A stretch of 64,000 nucleotides of DNA, from contig CAWEQW010000009.1 in NCBI GenBank assembly GCA_963811365.1, positions 62,001-126,000 on the forward strand, in the 5' to 3' direction. The DNA is from CAWEQW01 sp963811365. Its GTDB lineage: Bacteria; Actinomycetota; Actinomycetes; Propionibacteriales; Nocardioidaceae. Shown piece after piece: positions 1 through 9,488 of this stretch. A model generated the notes under the pieces. The model searched no databases and was not told the origin of the DNA. It worked only from the letters and a program-made list of their open reading frames with translations. A program made the translations under genes and the position numbers. Numbering within the stretch: the first letter of the stretch is position 1; every line of letters begins with the position of its first letter.

Positions 1-78
1 GTCGGCGGTGGTGTCGGAGGTGGGGTGCTGCTCAGCGAGCCACGCCGTGGCGGGCTCGGGGAAGACGTCGTACGACAT
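1..78 (-). CDS. 5' end of an unidentified gene, cut by the window edge
   Basis: An ATG at 76-78 (minus strand) opens 26 codons that run off the left edge of the window. The visible peptide begins MSYDVFPEPATAW and has no recognisable motif. A GGAG about 12 nt upstream could serve as ribosome binding site. The gene is divergent from the M1 peptidase, with a 233-bp shared intergenic region. I cannot assign a function from so little sequence; even its reality as a gene rests only on the start context and the open frame. Confidence 0.4.
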   Translation of the reverse strand, partial: MSYDVFPEPATAWLAEQHPTSDTTAD

Positions 79-311
79 CGGTGGGGGTGCTCCAAGCGTG
101 AGGGGGATCGAGGACGGCGGACACGCCGAAAACAGGTGTGCGCATGTCGGCCTCCTCCCGGTCACGACGGCCTCTGCGGCCGTCACCCGCGGACCAGCCT
201 GGTGCAGCCCGCCATCCCGCGCAAGTCAATTACCGGGCGCGCACGCTCGTCGGGGCCGGACGTGCCCTGTCGCGGTACTAGACTCGGGGTGACTCTGTTG
301 GAAGGACCGTC

Positions 312-1784
312 GTGCGCACCCCCACCCCGCGTCCCCGCACGCTCGTCGGCGCCCTGGTGGCCTCGGCCGTCTGCACGCTCTGCGCGGCGCTCACCGCCGC
401 GGTCGTGCTCGACCCCGCGACCGACCGTGCCGACCGGGCCGCGGCCTCGGTCCCGACGCCGCAGCCCGGCGCCGCCGGCATCGGCGACGGGTACTTCCCG
501 CGCGACGGCAACGGCGGGTACGACGTCGCGCACTACGGCATCGACGACACCTACCGGATGGCCTCGGGGCGGCTCACCGGACGCACCGTGATCCGTGCGG
601 TGGCCACCGAGCGCCTGTCCTCCTTCCACCTCGACCTGGTGCTGACGCCCGACGCGGTGACCGTCGACGGTGTCCGGGCGCGCGCGACGAAGTCCGGGCT
701 GCACGAGCTGGTCGTCACCCCCCGCGCGCCGATCGCGGCGGGTCACCGGTTCACCGTCTCGGTGCGCTACCACGGCGTGCCGCGGCGGATCCGCTGGAAC
801 GGCGAGCGCCCCTGGCTGTCGAACCGCCACGAGGCGCTGGCCACCAACGAGCCGCACATCGCTCCGTGGTGGTTCGCGGTCAACGACCACCCACGGGACA
901 AGGCCGCGTACGACGTCACCGTGCGGGTCCCGCGCGGCAACCAGGTGATCGGCAACGGCGCGCTGGTGTCCCGGCACCTCGGGGGCACCTGGTCGACCTA
1001 CCACTGGCGGATGAGCCGGCCGATGGCCTCCTACCTCGCCTTCTTCGCCGCCGGCCGGTTCCGGGTGGAGCGCGGCCGCAGCGCAGGACTGCCCTTCACG
1101 ATCGCGGTCTCCCGCCGGCTGGCGCCCGCCGACCAGCGCTGGGCGTTGAAGGTGCTGCGCCGCAGCGCGCCGATCACCGCCTGGCTGGCCACCCAGTTCG
1201 GCCCCTACCCGTTCGGCTCCACGGGCGGTGTGGCGACCTCGCTGTTCAGCGGTTTCGCCCTGGAGAACCAGAGCAGGCCGACCTACGACTTCTACGGCCT
1301 CGACCGGACCACGGTGGTGCACGAGCTCGCCCACCAGTGGTTCGGTGACGACGTGTCGGTGGACCGGTGGCGCGACATCTGGCTGAACGAGGGCTTCGCC
1401 AGCTTCGCCGAGTGGCTCTACTCCGAGCACCACGGCGGGTACTCCGCCCAGCGGCAGCTGCGGGACACCTACGGTGTGTACGGCGCGCACAGCCCCTTCT
1501 GGACGCGGTCCGTGGCCGACCCGGGCCCGCAGCACCTCTTCTCCGAGCCGGTCTACGTGCGCGGCGCGATGACCCTCCAGGCGCTCCGGCACCGCATCGG
1601 CGACCGCGACTTCCACACCGTGCTGCGGAGCTGGGTGCGACAGCACCACGGCTCGACCGCCACCATCGAGGAGTTCGAGGCGCTCGCCGCGTCGGTCAGC
1701 GGGCAGCAGCTCGGCGGCTTCTTCGACAGCTGGCTGCGCACCCCCGCCAAGCCGGCCGACACCGCCGCCAACGGCCTGGGCTGA
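312..1784 (+). CDS. secreted M1-family zinc aminopeptidase
   Basis: Predicted zinc metallo-aminopeptidase (gluzincin, M1), 490 aa, cleaving N-terminal residues from peptides outside the membrane. The zinc signature HELAHQ-x17-E is complete: H337, E338 and H341, with the third zinc ligand E360 in the NEGF segment. The M1 substrate-binding motif appears as GFALEN (314-319). The N-terminus (RTPTPRPR then about 22 hydrophobic residues) is a signal peptide or membrane anchor. The GTG start is chosen because GGAAGGA lies just upstream; a -10-like TAGACT at 279-284 may be its promoter. At 490 aa it is the short M1 form, which lacks the large C-terminal helical domain of PepN. Family and active site are clear; the substrate is unknown. 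Confidence 0.88.
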   Translation: MRTPTPRPRTLVGALVASAVCTLCAALTAAVVLDPATDRADRAAASVPTPQPGAAGIGDGYFPRDGNGGYDVAHYGIDDTYRMASGRLTGRTVIRAVATERLSSFHLDLVLTPDAVTVDGVRARATKSGLHELVVTPRAPIAAGHRFTVSVRYHGVPRRIRWNGERPWLSNRHEALATNEPHIAPWWFAVNDHPRDKAAYDVTVRVPRGNQVIGNGALVSRHLGGTWSTYHWRMSRPMASYLAFFAAGRFRVERGRSAGLPFTIAVSRRLAPADQRWALKVLRRSAPITAWLATQFGPYPFGSTGGVATSLFSGFALENQSRPTYDFYGLDRTTVVHELAHQWFGDDVSVDRWRDIWLNEGFASFAEWLYSEHHGGYSAQRQLRDTYGVYGAHSPFWTRSVADPGPQHLFSEPVYVRGAMTLQALRHRIGDRDFHTVLRSWVRQHHGSTATIEEFEALAASVSGQQLGGFFDSWLRTPAKPADTAANGLG

Positions 1785-1864
1785 CCCCGCTCGACGAGGC
1801 GGACGCGGCGCGCCGGGACCACCGGCCCTGGCCGGAGCCGGTCCGGCTGTCCAGAATGCTCCCC

Positions 1865-3748
1865 ATGGGTGACTACCGCGAGGCGTTCCGCAGGAGCATC
1901 GAGGACCCCGAGGGGTTCTGGGCCGACCAGGCCGGTCTCGTCGACTGGGTCCGCAAGCCGACCCGGATCCTCGACCGCGACCGCCCGCCGTTCTACCGGT
2001 GGTACCCGGACGCCACCCTGAACACCTGCTACAACGCGCTGGACCGGCACGTCGTCGCCGGGCACGCGGACCGGGCGGCGCTGGTCTACGACAGTCCGGT
2101 CACCGGCGTGACGCGGCGCTTCAGCTACGCCGAGCTGCTCGAGAAGGTCGCCGCCTTCGCCGGGGCGCTGCGCGGCTTCGGCGTCGCGAAGGGCGACCGG
2201 GTGGTCGTCTACATGCCGATGATCCCGGAGGCGGTCGTCGCGATGCTGGCCTGCGCCCGGCTCGGTGCGGTGCACTCCGTGGTGTTCGGCGGCTTCGCGC
2301 CGCACGAGCTCGCGATGCGCATCGACGACGCCCGCCCGCGCGTGGTCGTCAGCGCCTCCTGCGGGATCGAGCCGAGCCGGGTGGTGGAGTACAAGCCGAT
2401 GCTGGACCGGGCGCTCGAGCTGGCCACGCACCGGCCGGAGACCTGCGTGGTGGTGCAGCGCCCCGAGGTCACCGCCGAGCTCACCGAGCCCCGGGACGTC
2501 ACCTGGGACGTCGCGATGGCCGCGGGAGCCGCCGAGCCGGCCGAGTGCGTGCCGGTCGCCGCGACCGACCCGCTGTACGTGCTCTACACCTCCGGCACGA
2601 CGGGCAAGCCCAAGGGCATCGTCCGCGACAACGGTGGCCACGCGGTCGCGATGGCCTGGTCGCTGCCGAACATCTACGACGTGCGGGCCGGCGAGGTCTT
2701 CTGGGCGGCCTCGGACGTCGGCTGGGTGGTCGGCCACTCCTACATCGTCTACAGCCCGCTGATCAACGGCGCGACCACCGTGCTGTACGAGGGCAAGCCG
2801 GTCGGTACGCCGGACGCCTCCGCGTTCTGGCGGGTGGTCGCCGAGCACCGGGTCGCGACGCTCTTCACCGCGCCCACCGCGATCCGGGCGATCAAGAAGG
2901 AGGACCCCGAGGGCCGGCTGCTCGCCGACCACGACCTGTCCTCGCTGCGCGCGCTCTACCTCGCCGGTGAGCGTCTGGACCCGGACACCTACGTGTGGGC
3001 GACCGAGCGGCTCGGGGTGCCGGTGGTCGACAACTGGTGGCAGACCGAGACCGGCTGGCCGATCGCGGCGAACCTGCGCGGGCTGGAGCCGATGCCGCTC
3101 AAGCCGGGCTCACCGACGGTGCCCGTGCCGGGGTACGACGTCGTGGTGCTCGACGAGCGCGGCAGGCCGGCGCCCCCGAACACCGAGGGCGCGATCTGCA
3201 TCGGGCTGCCGCTGCCGCCGGGGACGCTGCCGACGCTGTGGGGCGACGACGAGCGCTACCTGTCGTCGTACCTGAACGCCTTCCCCGGCTACTACCTGAG
3301 CGGCGACGGTGGCTACGTCGACGAGGACGGCTACCTGTTCGTGATGGGCCGCACCGACGACGTCATCAACGTCGCCGGCCACCGACTGTCGACCGGCTCG
3401 ATGGAGGCGGTCATCTCCGCGCACCCGGCGGTCGCGGAGTGCGCGGTCATCGGGGTGGCCGACCAGCTCAAGGGCCAGCTGCCGCGCGCCTTCGTGGTGC
3501 TCAAGGCGGGCGTCACCGTGGACCCGGACGACATCCGCGCCGAGCTGGTGCGGATGGTGCGCGACGAGATCGGCGCGGTGGCCGCGTTCCGCGAGGTGAG
3601 CGTGGTCGGCGGGCTGCCGAAGACCCGTTCCGGCAAGATCCTGCGCAAGACCATGCGGGAGATCGCCGACGGCAAGGACGCGGTGGTGCCCTCGACCATC
3701 GAGGACCGCGGGGTGCTCGACACGCTGCGGGACACGCTTCGCCGCTGA
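1865..3748 (+). CDS. prpE: propionyl/acetyl-CoA synthetase (AMP-forming)
   Basis: Activates a short-chain acid with ATP and CoA to give the acyl-CoA, AMP and PPi. At 627 aa it has the full ANL-superfamily layout. The N-terminal ACS domain is followed by the P-loop YTSGTTGKPKG (241-251), a central DNWWQTETGWP segment, the hinge region around GYLFVMGRTDDVINVAGHR, and the C-terminal adenylation lysine K591 in TRSGKILRK. The stretch after the P-loop (IVRDNGGHAVAMAWS) resembles PrpE/ACSS3 propionyl-CoA synthetases more than AcsA, so propionate is the favoured substrate, although acetate is possible. Two ATGs, at 1856 and 1865, could be the start; I use the second. It lies 80 bp after the peptidase and looks independently transcribed. 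Enzyme class is certain, acyl preference inferred. Confidence 0.87.
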   Translation: MGDYREAFRRSIEDPEGFWADQAGLVDWVRKPTRILDRDRPPFYRWYPDATLNTCYNALDRHVVAGHADRAALVYDSPVTGVTRRFSYAELLEKVAAFAGALRGFGVAKGDRVVVYMPMIPEAVVAMLACARLGAVHSVVFGGFAPHELAMRIDDARPRVVVSASCGIEPSRVVEYKPMLDRALELATHRPETCVVVQRPEVTAELTEPRDVTWDVAMAAGAAEPAECVPVAATDPLYVLYTSGTTGKPKGIVRDNGGHAVAMAWSLPNIYDVRAGEVFWAASDVGWVVGHSYIVYSPLINGATTVLYEGKPVGTPDASAFWRVVAEHRVATLFTAPTAIRAIKKEDPEGRLLADHDLSSLRALYLAGERLDPDTYVWATERLGVPVVDNWWQTETGWPIAANLRGLEPMPLKPGSPTVPVPGYDVVVLDERGRPAPPNTEGAICIGLPLPPGTLPTLWGDDERYLSSYLNAFPGYYLSGDGGYVDEDGYLFVMGRTDDVINVAGHRLSTGSMEAVISAHPAVAECAVIGVADQLKGQLPRAFVVLKAGVTVDPDDIRAELVRMVRDEIGAVAAFREVSVVGGLPKTRSGKILRKTMREIADGKDAVVPSTIEDRGVLDTLRDTLRR

Positions 3749-3829
3749 CCGACCTAGACCCGCGGCGGTGACCCGGCCGGGCGCCTGGCACCATGGTCGC
3801 TTGCATGTCCACCGACTCGGGGGTTCGTC

Positions 3830-5008
3830 GTGATCCGTAGGCTCGTCGCGCTGCTTGTCATCGTCGTGATCGGGTCCGTTGCCACGGCGGAGGCCGCCGC
3901 CGCCTACGCGCCGGCTCCCGGGGCGGTGTTCAACAACCCGTACGGCGACCAGGCCGGTCGCTCGCGGATCCTCCGGCACGTCCTGTCCGCGATCGAGCAC
4001 GCCAGGACCGGTTCCACGATCCGCATCGCGGTGTACTCCTTCGACCGGCGCAGCATCGCCGACGCGCTGATCGCGGCGCACCGACGCGGGGTGCACGTCC
4101 AGGTGGTGGTCAACGACAACTGGACCTCGCCGCAGATCCAGCGCACCCGCCGGGTGCTCGGCACCGACCCGACCAAGAAGCACTTCATCACGATCTGCGC
4201 GGGCTCCTGCCGCGGCGGGTACGGCAACCAGCACATGAAGATCTACCTGTTCACCCACACCGGCAGCGCCCGCAACGTCGTGATGAACGGCTCGGCCAAC
4301 CTGACCAACTACGCCGCGGTGAACCAGTTCAACGACCTGTTCACCCTCCAGAACGCGCCGGCGATGCTGGCGGCGTACACCAGGATCTTCGACGAGCTGA
4401 AGCTCGACCGGCGGGTGCAGCGCCCGTACCGCTCGGTGCAGACCGGCTCGTTCACGAGCATCTTCTACCCGCACCCGGACACCACGAAGGCCAGCGACCC
4501 GGTGTTGCGCCGGCTCAACGGGGTGCGCTGCGCCGCGCTCGGCGGGTCGGGGCTGCACGGCCACTCCGTCATCCGGATCGCGATGTACGGCTGGCAGGGC
4601 ACCCGCGGGCTCTACCTGGCGCAACGGGTCGGCCAGATGGCTCGGCGCGGGTGCAACATCAAGGTGGTGCTCAGCAACGGCGGGGGACTGGTCGCCCGCA
4701 CCCTCGCGAAGAACGGGGTACGGGTGCGCAGCGCCGACTACGACCGCAACCACAACGGCGTGCTGGAGAAGTTCACCCACGAGAAGTACATGGCGCTCAA
4801 CGGCACCTTCCTGGGCCGCGGAACCCATTCGGTGTGGACCGGGTCGGAGAACTGGTCAGGGATGGCGCTGCGCAACGACGAGGTGACCGTGCGGATCCCG
4901 CGCTCGGCGGCGTACCACACCTACGTGCGGAACTTCGACTTCATCTGGAGCCGGCACAGCCACGCGATCGGCTCGCACTACGGCGCCACCACGCCCGACC
5001 AGCCCTGA
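3830..5008 (+). CDS. secreted phospholipase D-like protein
   Basis: 392-aa protein with a Sec signal peptide (MIRRLVALLVIVVIGSV, then a likely cleavage near AEAAAA) and two PLD half-sites. The first is HMK at H135/K137, followed by MNGSANLTNYA; the second is HEK at H317/K319, followed by WTGSENWSG. The PLD superfamily uses paired HxK histidines to cleave phosphodiesters in lipids or nucleic acids; here the exact substrate cannot be told. The usual Asp of HxK-x4-D is not obvious in either copy, which occurs in divergent secreted PLD-like proteins. The GTG start is preceded by GGGGG. The gene converges on the flavin oxidoreductase gene that ends at 5035. Secretion and fold are well supported, the reaction is not. 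Confidence 0.8.
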   Translation: MIRRLVALLVIVVIGSVATAEAAAAYAPAPGAVFNNPYGDQAGRSRILRHVLSAIEHARTGSTIRIAVYSFDRRSIADALIAAHRRGVHVQVVVNDNWTSPQIQRTRRVLGTDPTKKHFITICAGSCRGGYGNQHMKIYLFTHTGSARNVVMNGSANLTNYAAVNQFNDLFTLQNAPAMLAAYTRIFDELKLDRRVQRPYRSVQTGSFTSIFYPHPDTTKASDPVLRRLNGVRCAALGGSGLHGHSVIRIAMYGWQGTRGLYLAQRVGQMARRGCNIKVVLSNGGGLVARTLAKNGVRVRSADYDRNHNGVLEKFTHEKYMALNGTFLGRGTHSVWTGSENWSGMALRNDEVTVRIPRSAAYHTYVRNFDFIWSRHSHAIGSHYGATTPDQP

Positions 5009-5034
5009 CCGGGTCCCGGCGGCGCCGGGGCGAC

Positions 5035-6414
5035 TCAGTGCCCCAGGAACGGGGCCATCGCCCGGGCCACCACGCTGGGGGATCCGGTGAGCCGCTCCTC
5101 GCCGTCCGACAGCGCCATCGCCCGCAGCCCCGCGTTGACCCCCAGCCAGCGCAGCGGTTCGGGCTCCCAGCGCGGCGAGCGGTGGTCGACCCACGGGAGC
5201 GCGGTCAGGTCGGTCGACCAGCCGAGTACCAGGTCGCGCAGCGTCCGACCCGCCAGGTTGGTCGTGCTGACCCCGTCGCCGACGTACCCGCCGGCCCAGC
5301 CGAGCCCGGTACGGCGGTCCAGGCCCACGGACGCGCACCAGTCGCGGGGGATGCCGAGCGCGCCGCCCCAGGCGTGGGTGAACTTGGTGGCGGCAAGCGT
5401 AGGGAACAGGTCCACCAGCGTGGCGCGCAGCATCGCGAACACCCGGGGGTCGCGGTCGAAGTCCGGACGGGTCGCCGAGCCGAAGTGGTACGGCGCGCCG
5501 CGACCGCCGAAGACCAGCCGGTCGTCGGCGGTCCGCTGCCCGTAGATGATCAGGTTGCGGTGGTCGTTGAACGTCTCGCGGTCGCGCAGCCCGATCCGGT
5601 CCCAGGTGGCGGTGTCGAGCGGCTCCGTGGCGACCGCCAGGGAGTAGACCGGCACGACCGCTCGGGGACCGGCGAGGTGGCCGGTGTAGCCCTCGGTCGC
5701 GCGGATCACGACATCGGCACGCACCCGGCCGTGCGCGGTGTCCACGGCGCCGGGCTCGATCGAGACCGCCCGGGTCTGCTCGTGCACCACCCCGCCGAGC
5801 CGCTCGACGACCCGGGCGAGTCCGCGCACCAGCCGGGCCGGGTGGATGACCGCGCAGTCGGGGGTGAACGTGCCACCGAGCACCCGGGTGGCTGCGAGCC
5901 GGGCCCGCGCCTCGTCGGCGTCGAGCAGCCGGACGTCGTCCACACCGCGCCCCCAGGCGCGGGCGTCCTCGACCTCGGCCCGGGCGCGGGTGAGCTGGGA
6001 GCGGCTGCGGGCCAGCGAGACCGTGCCGCCCTTGTGGTGCTGGGCGTCGATGCCCTCCTCGTCGGCCACGCGCAGCACCTCGTCCACGCTCGCCCGCATC
6101 GCGGCGTGCTGGGCGCGGGCGTGGTCCGGGCTCGAGCCGGGCAGCCGGGCGAGCTTGGCGTGCGAGGCGGGGAACAGCGCCGAGCACCAGCCGCCGTTGC
6201 GGCCGGACGCGCCGTACCCGGCGGTCTCCGCCTCGAGGACCATCACCCGCAGCGTGGGGTCGGCCCGAAGCAGGTAGTAGGCGGTCCACAGCCCGGTGAA
6301 GCCGCCGCCGACGATGGCCACGTCGACGTCGGTGTCGCCCGGCAGCGGCGGCCGCGGCTGGAGCGGGTCCGGAACGGTGGCGTGCCAGAAGGAGAGGTCG
6401 TGGTAGTCGGGCAC
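5035..6414 (-). CDS. FAD-dependent amine/amino-acid oxidoreductase (DAO family)
   Basis: 459-aa flavoenzyme of the DAO family, similar in layout to gamma-glutamylputrescine oxidase PuuB and glycine oxidase. The dinucleotide-binding motif VAIVGGGFTGLWTAYYL lies about 30 residues in, and GYGASGRNGGW follows the first beta-alpha-beta unit, as in PuuB-like proteins. The C-terminal FAD contact region contains GYVGDGVSTTNLAGR. It starts with GTG at 6414, five bases after the stop of the Lrp-type regulator, so the two are almost certainly one minus-strand operon. Together with potDABC across the divergent promoter region, the context suggests oxidation of an amine such as putrescine or a derivative. 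No glutamate-putrescine ligase (puuA) is visible in the window, so a true Puu pathway is not demonstrated. Confidence 0.83.
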   Translation of the reverse strand: MPDYHDLSFWHATVPDPLQPRPPLPGDTDVDVAIVGGGFTGLWTAYYLLRADPTLRVMVLEAETAGYGASGRNGGWCSALFPASHAKLARLPGSSPDHARAQHAAMRASVDEVLRVADEEGIDAQHHKGGTVSLARSRSQLTRARAEVEDARAWGRGVDDVRLLDADEARARLAATRVLGGTFTPDCAVIHPARLVRGLARVVERLGGVVHEQTRAVSIEPGAVDTAHGRVRADVVIRATEGYTGHLAGPRAVVPVYSLAVATEPLDTATWDRIGLRDRETFNDHRNLIIYGQRTADDRLVFGGRGAPYHFGSATRPDFDRDPRVFAMLRATLVDLFPTLAATKFTHAWGGALGIPRDWCASVGLDRRTGLGWAGGYVGDGVSTTNLAGRTLRDLVLGWSTDLTALPWVDHRSPRWEPEPLRWLGVNAGLRAMALSDGEERLTGSPSVVARAMAPFLGH

Positions 6415-6419
6415 GGCGA

Positions 6420-6899
6420 TCAGCGCACGCCCCAGGAGTAGGTCTGCTTGCGCAGCTTGAGGTACATGAACGTCTCGGTGGACACCACGTCCTGGATCTC
6501 GCGGATCTTGTCCGACAGCACCCGCAGCAGCGCCTCGTCGCTCTCGCAGACCACCTCGACGAGCAGGTCGAACGAGCCGGCGGTGATCACCACGTAGTCG
6601 ACCTCCTCCATGGCGGCCAGCTCGTCGGCGATCGGCTCGAGGGGGCCCTTGGCGTTGATGCCGATCATGGCCTGCCGGCCGAATCCCAGCTCGAGCGGGT
6701 CGGTGACCGCGACCACCTGCATCACGCCTCCGTCGATGAGCCGCTGGACGCGTTGGCGAACTGCGGCCTCGGACAGCCCCACGACCTTGCCGATCGCGGC
6801 GTAGGACTTGCGGCCGTCATGCTGCAGCTGTTCGATGATCGCCTTGGACACCTCGTCCAGCGTGGGGCCGTTGGTGGCCCGACCTGCGCGTATGCTCAC
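6420..6899 (-). CDS. Lrp/AsnC-family transcriptional regulator
   Basis: 159-aa regulator with an N-terminal helix-turn-helix (IIEQLQHDGRKSYAAIGK then LSEAAVRQRVQRLIDGGVM) and a C-terminal RAM/AsnC ligand-binding domain (VDYVVITAGSFDLLVEVVC). Lrp-family proteins form dimers to octamers, bind paired phased sites and sense amino acids or related small molecules. The gene starts with GTG at 6899 (GAGAGGA upstream) and leads the operon with the flavin oxidoreductase gene. It is divergent from potD, the usual position for a local regulator of uptake and catabolism. The shared intergenic region holds two copies of ACGGAWTCC-type sites, also found at two other promoters of the island; I infer these are its operators. 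Family certain, ligand unknown. Confidence 0.9.
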   Translation of the reverse strand: MSIRAGRATNGPTLDEVSKAIIEQLQHDGRKSYAAIGKVVGLSEAAVRQRVQRLIDGGVMQVVAVTDPLELGFGRQAMIGINAKGPLEPIADELAAMEEVDYVVITAGSFDLLVEVVCESDEALLRVLSDKIREIQDVVSTETFMYLKLRKQTYSWGVR

Positions 6900-6931
6900 C
6901 GTGCCATCCTCTCAGAGGTAGCGTTGACTTG

Positions 6932-6995
6932 ACGGATTCCCGCGCTGTTGGCGAGGGAATTCGTTGCAGTTCTGTTACCGGTCGACGGAATCCCT
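6932..6995. promoter_or_regulatory. candidate Lrp-type operator pair upstream of potD and the regulator
   Basis: Two copies of the near-palindrome ACGGAWTCCGT: ACGGATTCCCG at 6932-6942 (9 of 11 positions) and ACGGAATCCCT at 6985-6995 (10 of 11). Their centres are 53 bp apart, close to five helical turns. They sit between the divergent regulator (start 6899) and potD (start 7067). The same motif pair recurs near 18463/18526 and 21319/21350. Assignment to the adjacent Lrp-type regulator is inference. Confidence 0.5.
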
Positions 6996-7066
6996 TGTGG
7001 CTCCGGGGGACGTCTGACATTATCCTCAAATTGCCGCACCCAACGGCCGAAAGAGGGTTTGTCTGT

Positions 7067-8320
7067 ATGAGGTCGGAGATTCCCGCCCACGACGTCGGCA
7101 GCATGTTTCGCAGCAGACCTCGAGGCTCTCGGGGGGTCGAGCTGACCCGACGGGGCTTCCTGCGCGGCGCGGCAGTGGCCGGCCTTGCCGCAGGGGCGCC
7201 CAGCCTGCTGTCGGCCTGCGGTGTGCCCGCCGCCACCCAGACCCCGGAGTCCTGTCCGAGCACCGACCTGTCCAGCAGCCAGAAGGTGCTCGACATCTCC
7301 AACTGGCCGCTCTACATCGACGAGGCCAAGGTGACCCGGAACGGCCAGAAGGTCACGGTCTACCCGACGCTGGAGAAGTTCCAGCGCCAGACCGGGATCT
7401 CCGTGGACTACGTCACCGACGTCAACGACAACGCCAGCTTCTTCGGGATCGTCCGCAACCAGCTGGCCACCTGTGCCCCCACCGGGCGGGACATCATGGT
7501 GCTCACCGACTACATGGCGGCCCGGGTCAAGAACCTCGGCTGGCTGCAGAAGCTCGACAAGCAGAAGATCCCGAACGTCGTCAGCAACCTCGAGCCCAAC
7601 CTGCGGCACCCCACCTGGGACCGCAACCGCGAGTTCAGCGTCCCGTGGCAGAGCGGCCTGACCGGCATCGCCTACAACGAGAAGCTGGTCAAGCCGGTGA
7701 GGTCCTTCGACGAGCTGCTGACCCGCTCGGACCTCAAGGGCAAGGTCACGCTGCTCTCGGAGATGAACGACACCATGCTGTTCATGCTGCTGCTCGAGGG
7801 TCACGACCCGGAGGACTTCACCCCCGACCAGTTCAGCGGTGCCATCGACCGGCTGCAGAAGTCGGTGGACTCCGGCCAGATCCGCTCCTTCACCGGCAAC
7901 GAGTACGCCCAGGACCTGGTCAAGGGAAACGTGCTCGCCTGCGAGGCGTGGTCCGGCGACATCCTGCAGCTGCAGTTCGACAACCCGCACATCAAGTTCG
8001 TGGCGCCCGAGGAGGGGCTGTCGCTGTGGAGCGACAACATGCTCGTCCCGAACAAGGCCACCCACAAGACGAACGCCGAGGCGTGGATGAACTACTACTA
8101 CGACCCCAAGGTGGCCGCCGAGCTCGCCGCCTGGGTCAACTACATCTGCCCGGTCCAAGGTGCGCAGGAGGAGATGACGAAGATCGACAAGTCGCTCGCG
8201 GAGAACCCCCTGATCTTCCCGACCGAGGAGTCGCTGAAGAACGCCTACGGGTTCATGGCGCTGCCCGAAGGCGTCGAGCGCCTCTACCAGAAGCAGTTCG
8301 CCCAAGTGACTGGAGCCTGA
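7067..8320 (+). CDS. potD: spermidine/putrescine ABC transporter substrate-binding lipoprotein
   Basis: 417-aa extracellular binding protein that would capture a polyamine and deliver it to the PotBC permease. The N-terminus carries a twin-arginine motif (LTRRGFLRGAAVAGLAAG) ending in a lipobox LSAC, so it is probably a Tat-exported lipoprotein tethered to the outer face of the membrane. The mature part has PotD-type features: an N-terminal LDISNWPLYID strand, ITVDYVTDVNDNASFFG-like segments, and the hinge region PWQSGLTGIAYN. I chose the ATG at 7067; an ATG at 7103 would also keep the Tat signal. No strong Shine-Dalgarno is seen. potA begins one base after its stop. Polyamine specificity is inferred from family and neighbours; other small cationic or amine substrates remain possible. 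Confidence 0.87.
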   Translation: MRSEIPAHDVGSMFRSRPRGSRGVELTRRGFLRGAAVAGLAAGAPSLLSACGVPAATQTPESCPSTDLSSSQKVLDISNWPLYIDEAKVTRNGQKVTVYPTLEKFQRQTGISVDYVTDVNDNASFFGIVRNQLATCAPTGRDIMVLTDYMAARVKNLGWLQKLDKQKIPNVVSNLEPNLRHPTWDRNREFSVPWQSGLTGIAYNEKLVKPVRSFDELLTRSDLKGKVTLLSEMNDTMLFMLLLEGHDPEDFTPDQFSGAIDRLQKSVDSGQIRSFTGNEYAQDLVKGNVLACEAWSGDILQLQFDNPHIKFVAPEEGLSLWSDNMLVPNKATHKTNAEAWMNYYYDPKVAAELAAWVNYICPVQGAQEEMTKIDKSLAENPLIFPTEESLKNAYGFMALPEGVERLYQKQFAQVTGA

Positions 8321-8321
8321 C

Positions 8322-9488
8322 GTGGCTGACCTGGACGTGAAGACCGGCGCGGACCACGGCTCCGCCGCGGCGAGCGGCGCCGAGCTGACGCTGACGTCGG
8401 TGACCAAGCGGTTCGGTGCGTTCACCGCCGTGGACGACCTCGACCTGACCGTGGAGCAGGGCCGGTTCTACGCGCTGCTCGGGCCCTCGGGCTGCGGGAA
8501 GACCACCACGCTGCGGATGGTCGCGGGCCTCGAGGAGCCGACGACCGGCAGCATCTGGCTCGGTGGCAAGGACATCAGCCGGCTCAAGCCGTACAAGCGG
8601 CCGGTGAACACCGTGTTCCAGAACTACGCGCTGTTCCCGCATCTCGACATCTTCGAGAACGTCGCGTTCGGCCTGCGCCGACGTGGCGTCAAGAACGTCA
8701 AGCAGCAGGTCGGGGAGATGCTCGAGCTGGTCGAGCTCGACGGGTACGGCGGTCGCCGGCCGGCCCAGCTCTCCGGCGGCCAGCAGCAGCGCGTCGCGCT
8801 CGCCAGGGCGCTGATCAACCGCCCGCAGGTGCTGCTGCTCGACGAGCCGCTCGGGGCCCTCGACCTCAAGCTCCGCCGCCAGATGCAGATCGAGCTCAAG
8901 CGCATCCAGACCGAGGTGGGCATCACCTTCATGCACGTCACGCACGACCAGGAGGAGGCCATGACCATGGCCGACACCATCGCGGTGATGAACAAGGGGC
9001 TCATCGAGCAGCAGGGTGCCCCCGCCGACCTGTACGACAACCCGGCCACGACGTTCGTGTCGAACTTCCTGGGCCAGTCCAACCTGGTCCGCGCCGAGGT
9101 GCGCTCCCGCGCCGGCAACGAGGTGGTCGTCGACGCCCAGGGCAGCAGCCTGGCGGTGCCGACGGCGCGCGCGCACAGCTCCGAGGGAGCCGTCTGGGCC
9201 GGCATCCGCCCCGAGAAGGTGTTCCTGGCCGAGGCCGGCGCCGAGGCGGAGTCCAGCTCCAACGTGCTGCGCGACGGGCGGGTCAGCGACGTGAGCTACA
9301 TCGGCGTCAGCACCCAGTACCTGGTGCGGATGCCCTGGGGCCAGGAGCTCACCGTCTTCGAGCAGAACACCGGCGCCCGCCGGCCGTTCGCGGTCGGCGA
9401 CACGGTGGACCTGCACTGGATGGCCGCGCACACGTTCCTGCTCGACGCCGCCCAGGACGCCTCGGCCGGTGCGGAGGTCGAGGAGTGA
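8322..9488 (+). CDS. potA: polyamine ABC transporter ATP-binding protein
   Basis: 388-aa ATPase that powers the PotBCD importer. All ABC motifs are present: Walker A GPSGCGKTT, Q-loop in VFQNYALFPHLDIFENV, signature LSGGQQQR, Walker B VLLLDEPLGALD and the switch histidine in MHVTHDQEEAM. The C-terminal roughly 120 residues form a TOBE-type regulatory domain (GIRPEKVFL and following). The GTG start at 8322 follows the potD stop by one base, and its 3' end overlaps potB by four bases (GTGA), so the four pot genes are translationally coupled. The name rests on this arrangement and on the length; MOI-family ATPases share the same motifs, so substrate identity comes from context. Confidence 0.9.
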   Translation: MADLDVKTGADHGSAAASGAELTLTSVTKRFGAFTAVDDLDLTVEQGRFYALLGPSGCGKTTTLRMVAGLEEPTTGSIWLGGKDISRLKPYKRPVNTVFQNYALFPHLDIFENVAFGLRRRGVKNVKQQVGEMLELVELDGYGGRRPAQLSGGQQQRVALARALINRPQVLLLDEPLGALDLKLRRQMQIELKRIQTEVGITFMHVTHDQEEAMTMADTIAVMNKGLIEQQGAPADLYDNPATTFVSNFLGQSNLVRAEVRSRAGNEVVVDAQGSSLAVPTARAHSSEGAVWAGIRPEKVFLAEAGAEAESSSNVLRDGRVSDVSYIGVSTQYLVRMPWGQELTVFEQNTGARRPFAVGDTVDLHWMAAHTFLLDAAQDASAGAEVEE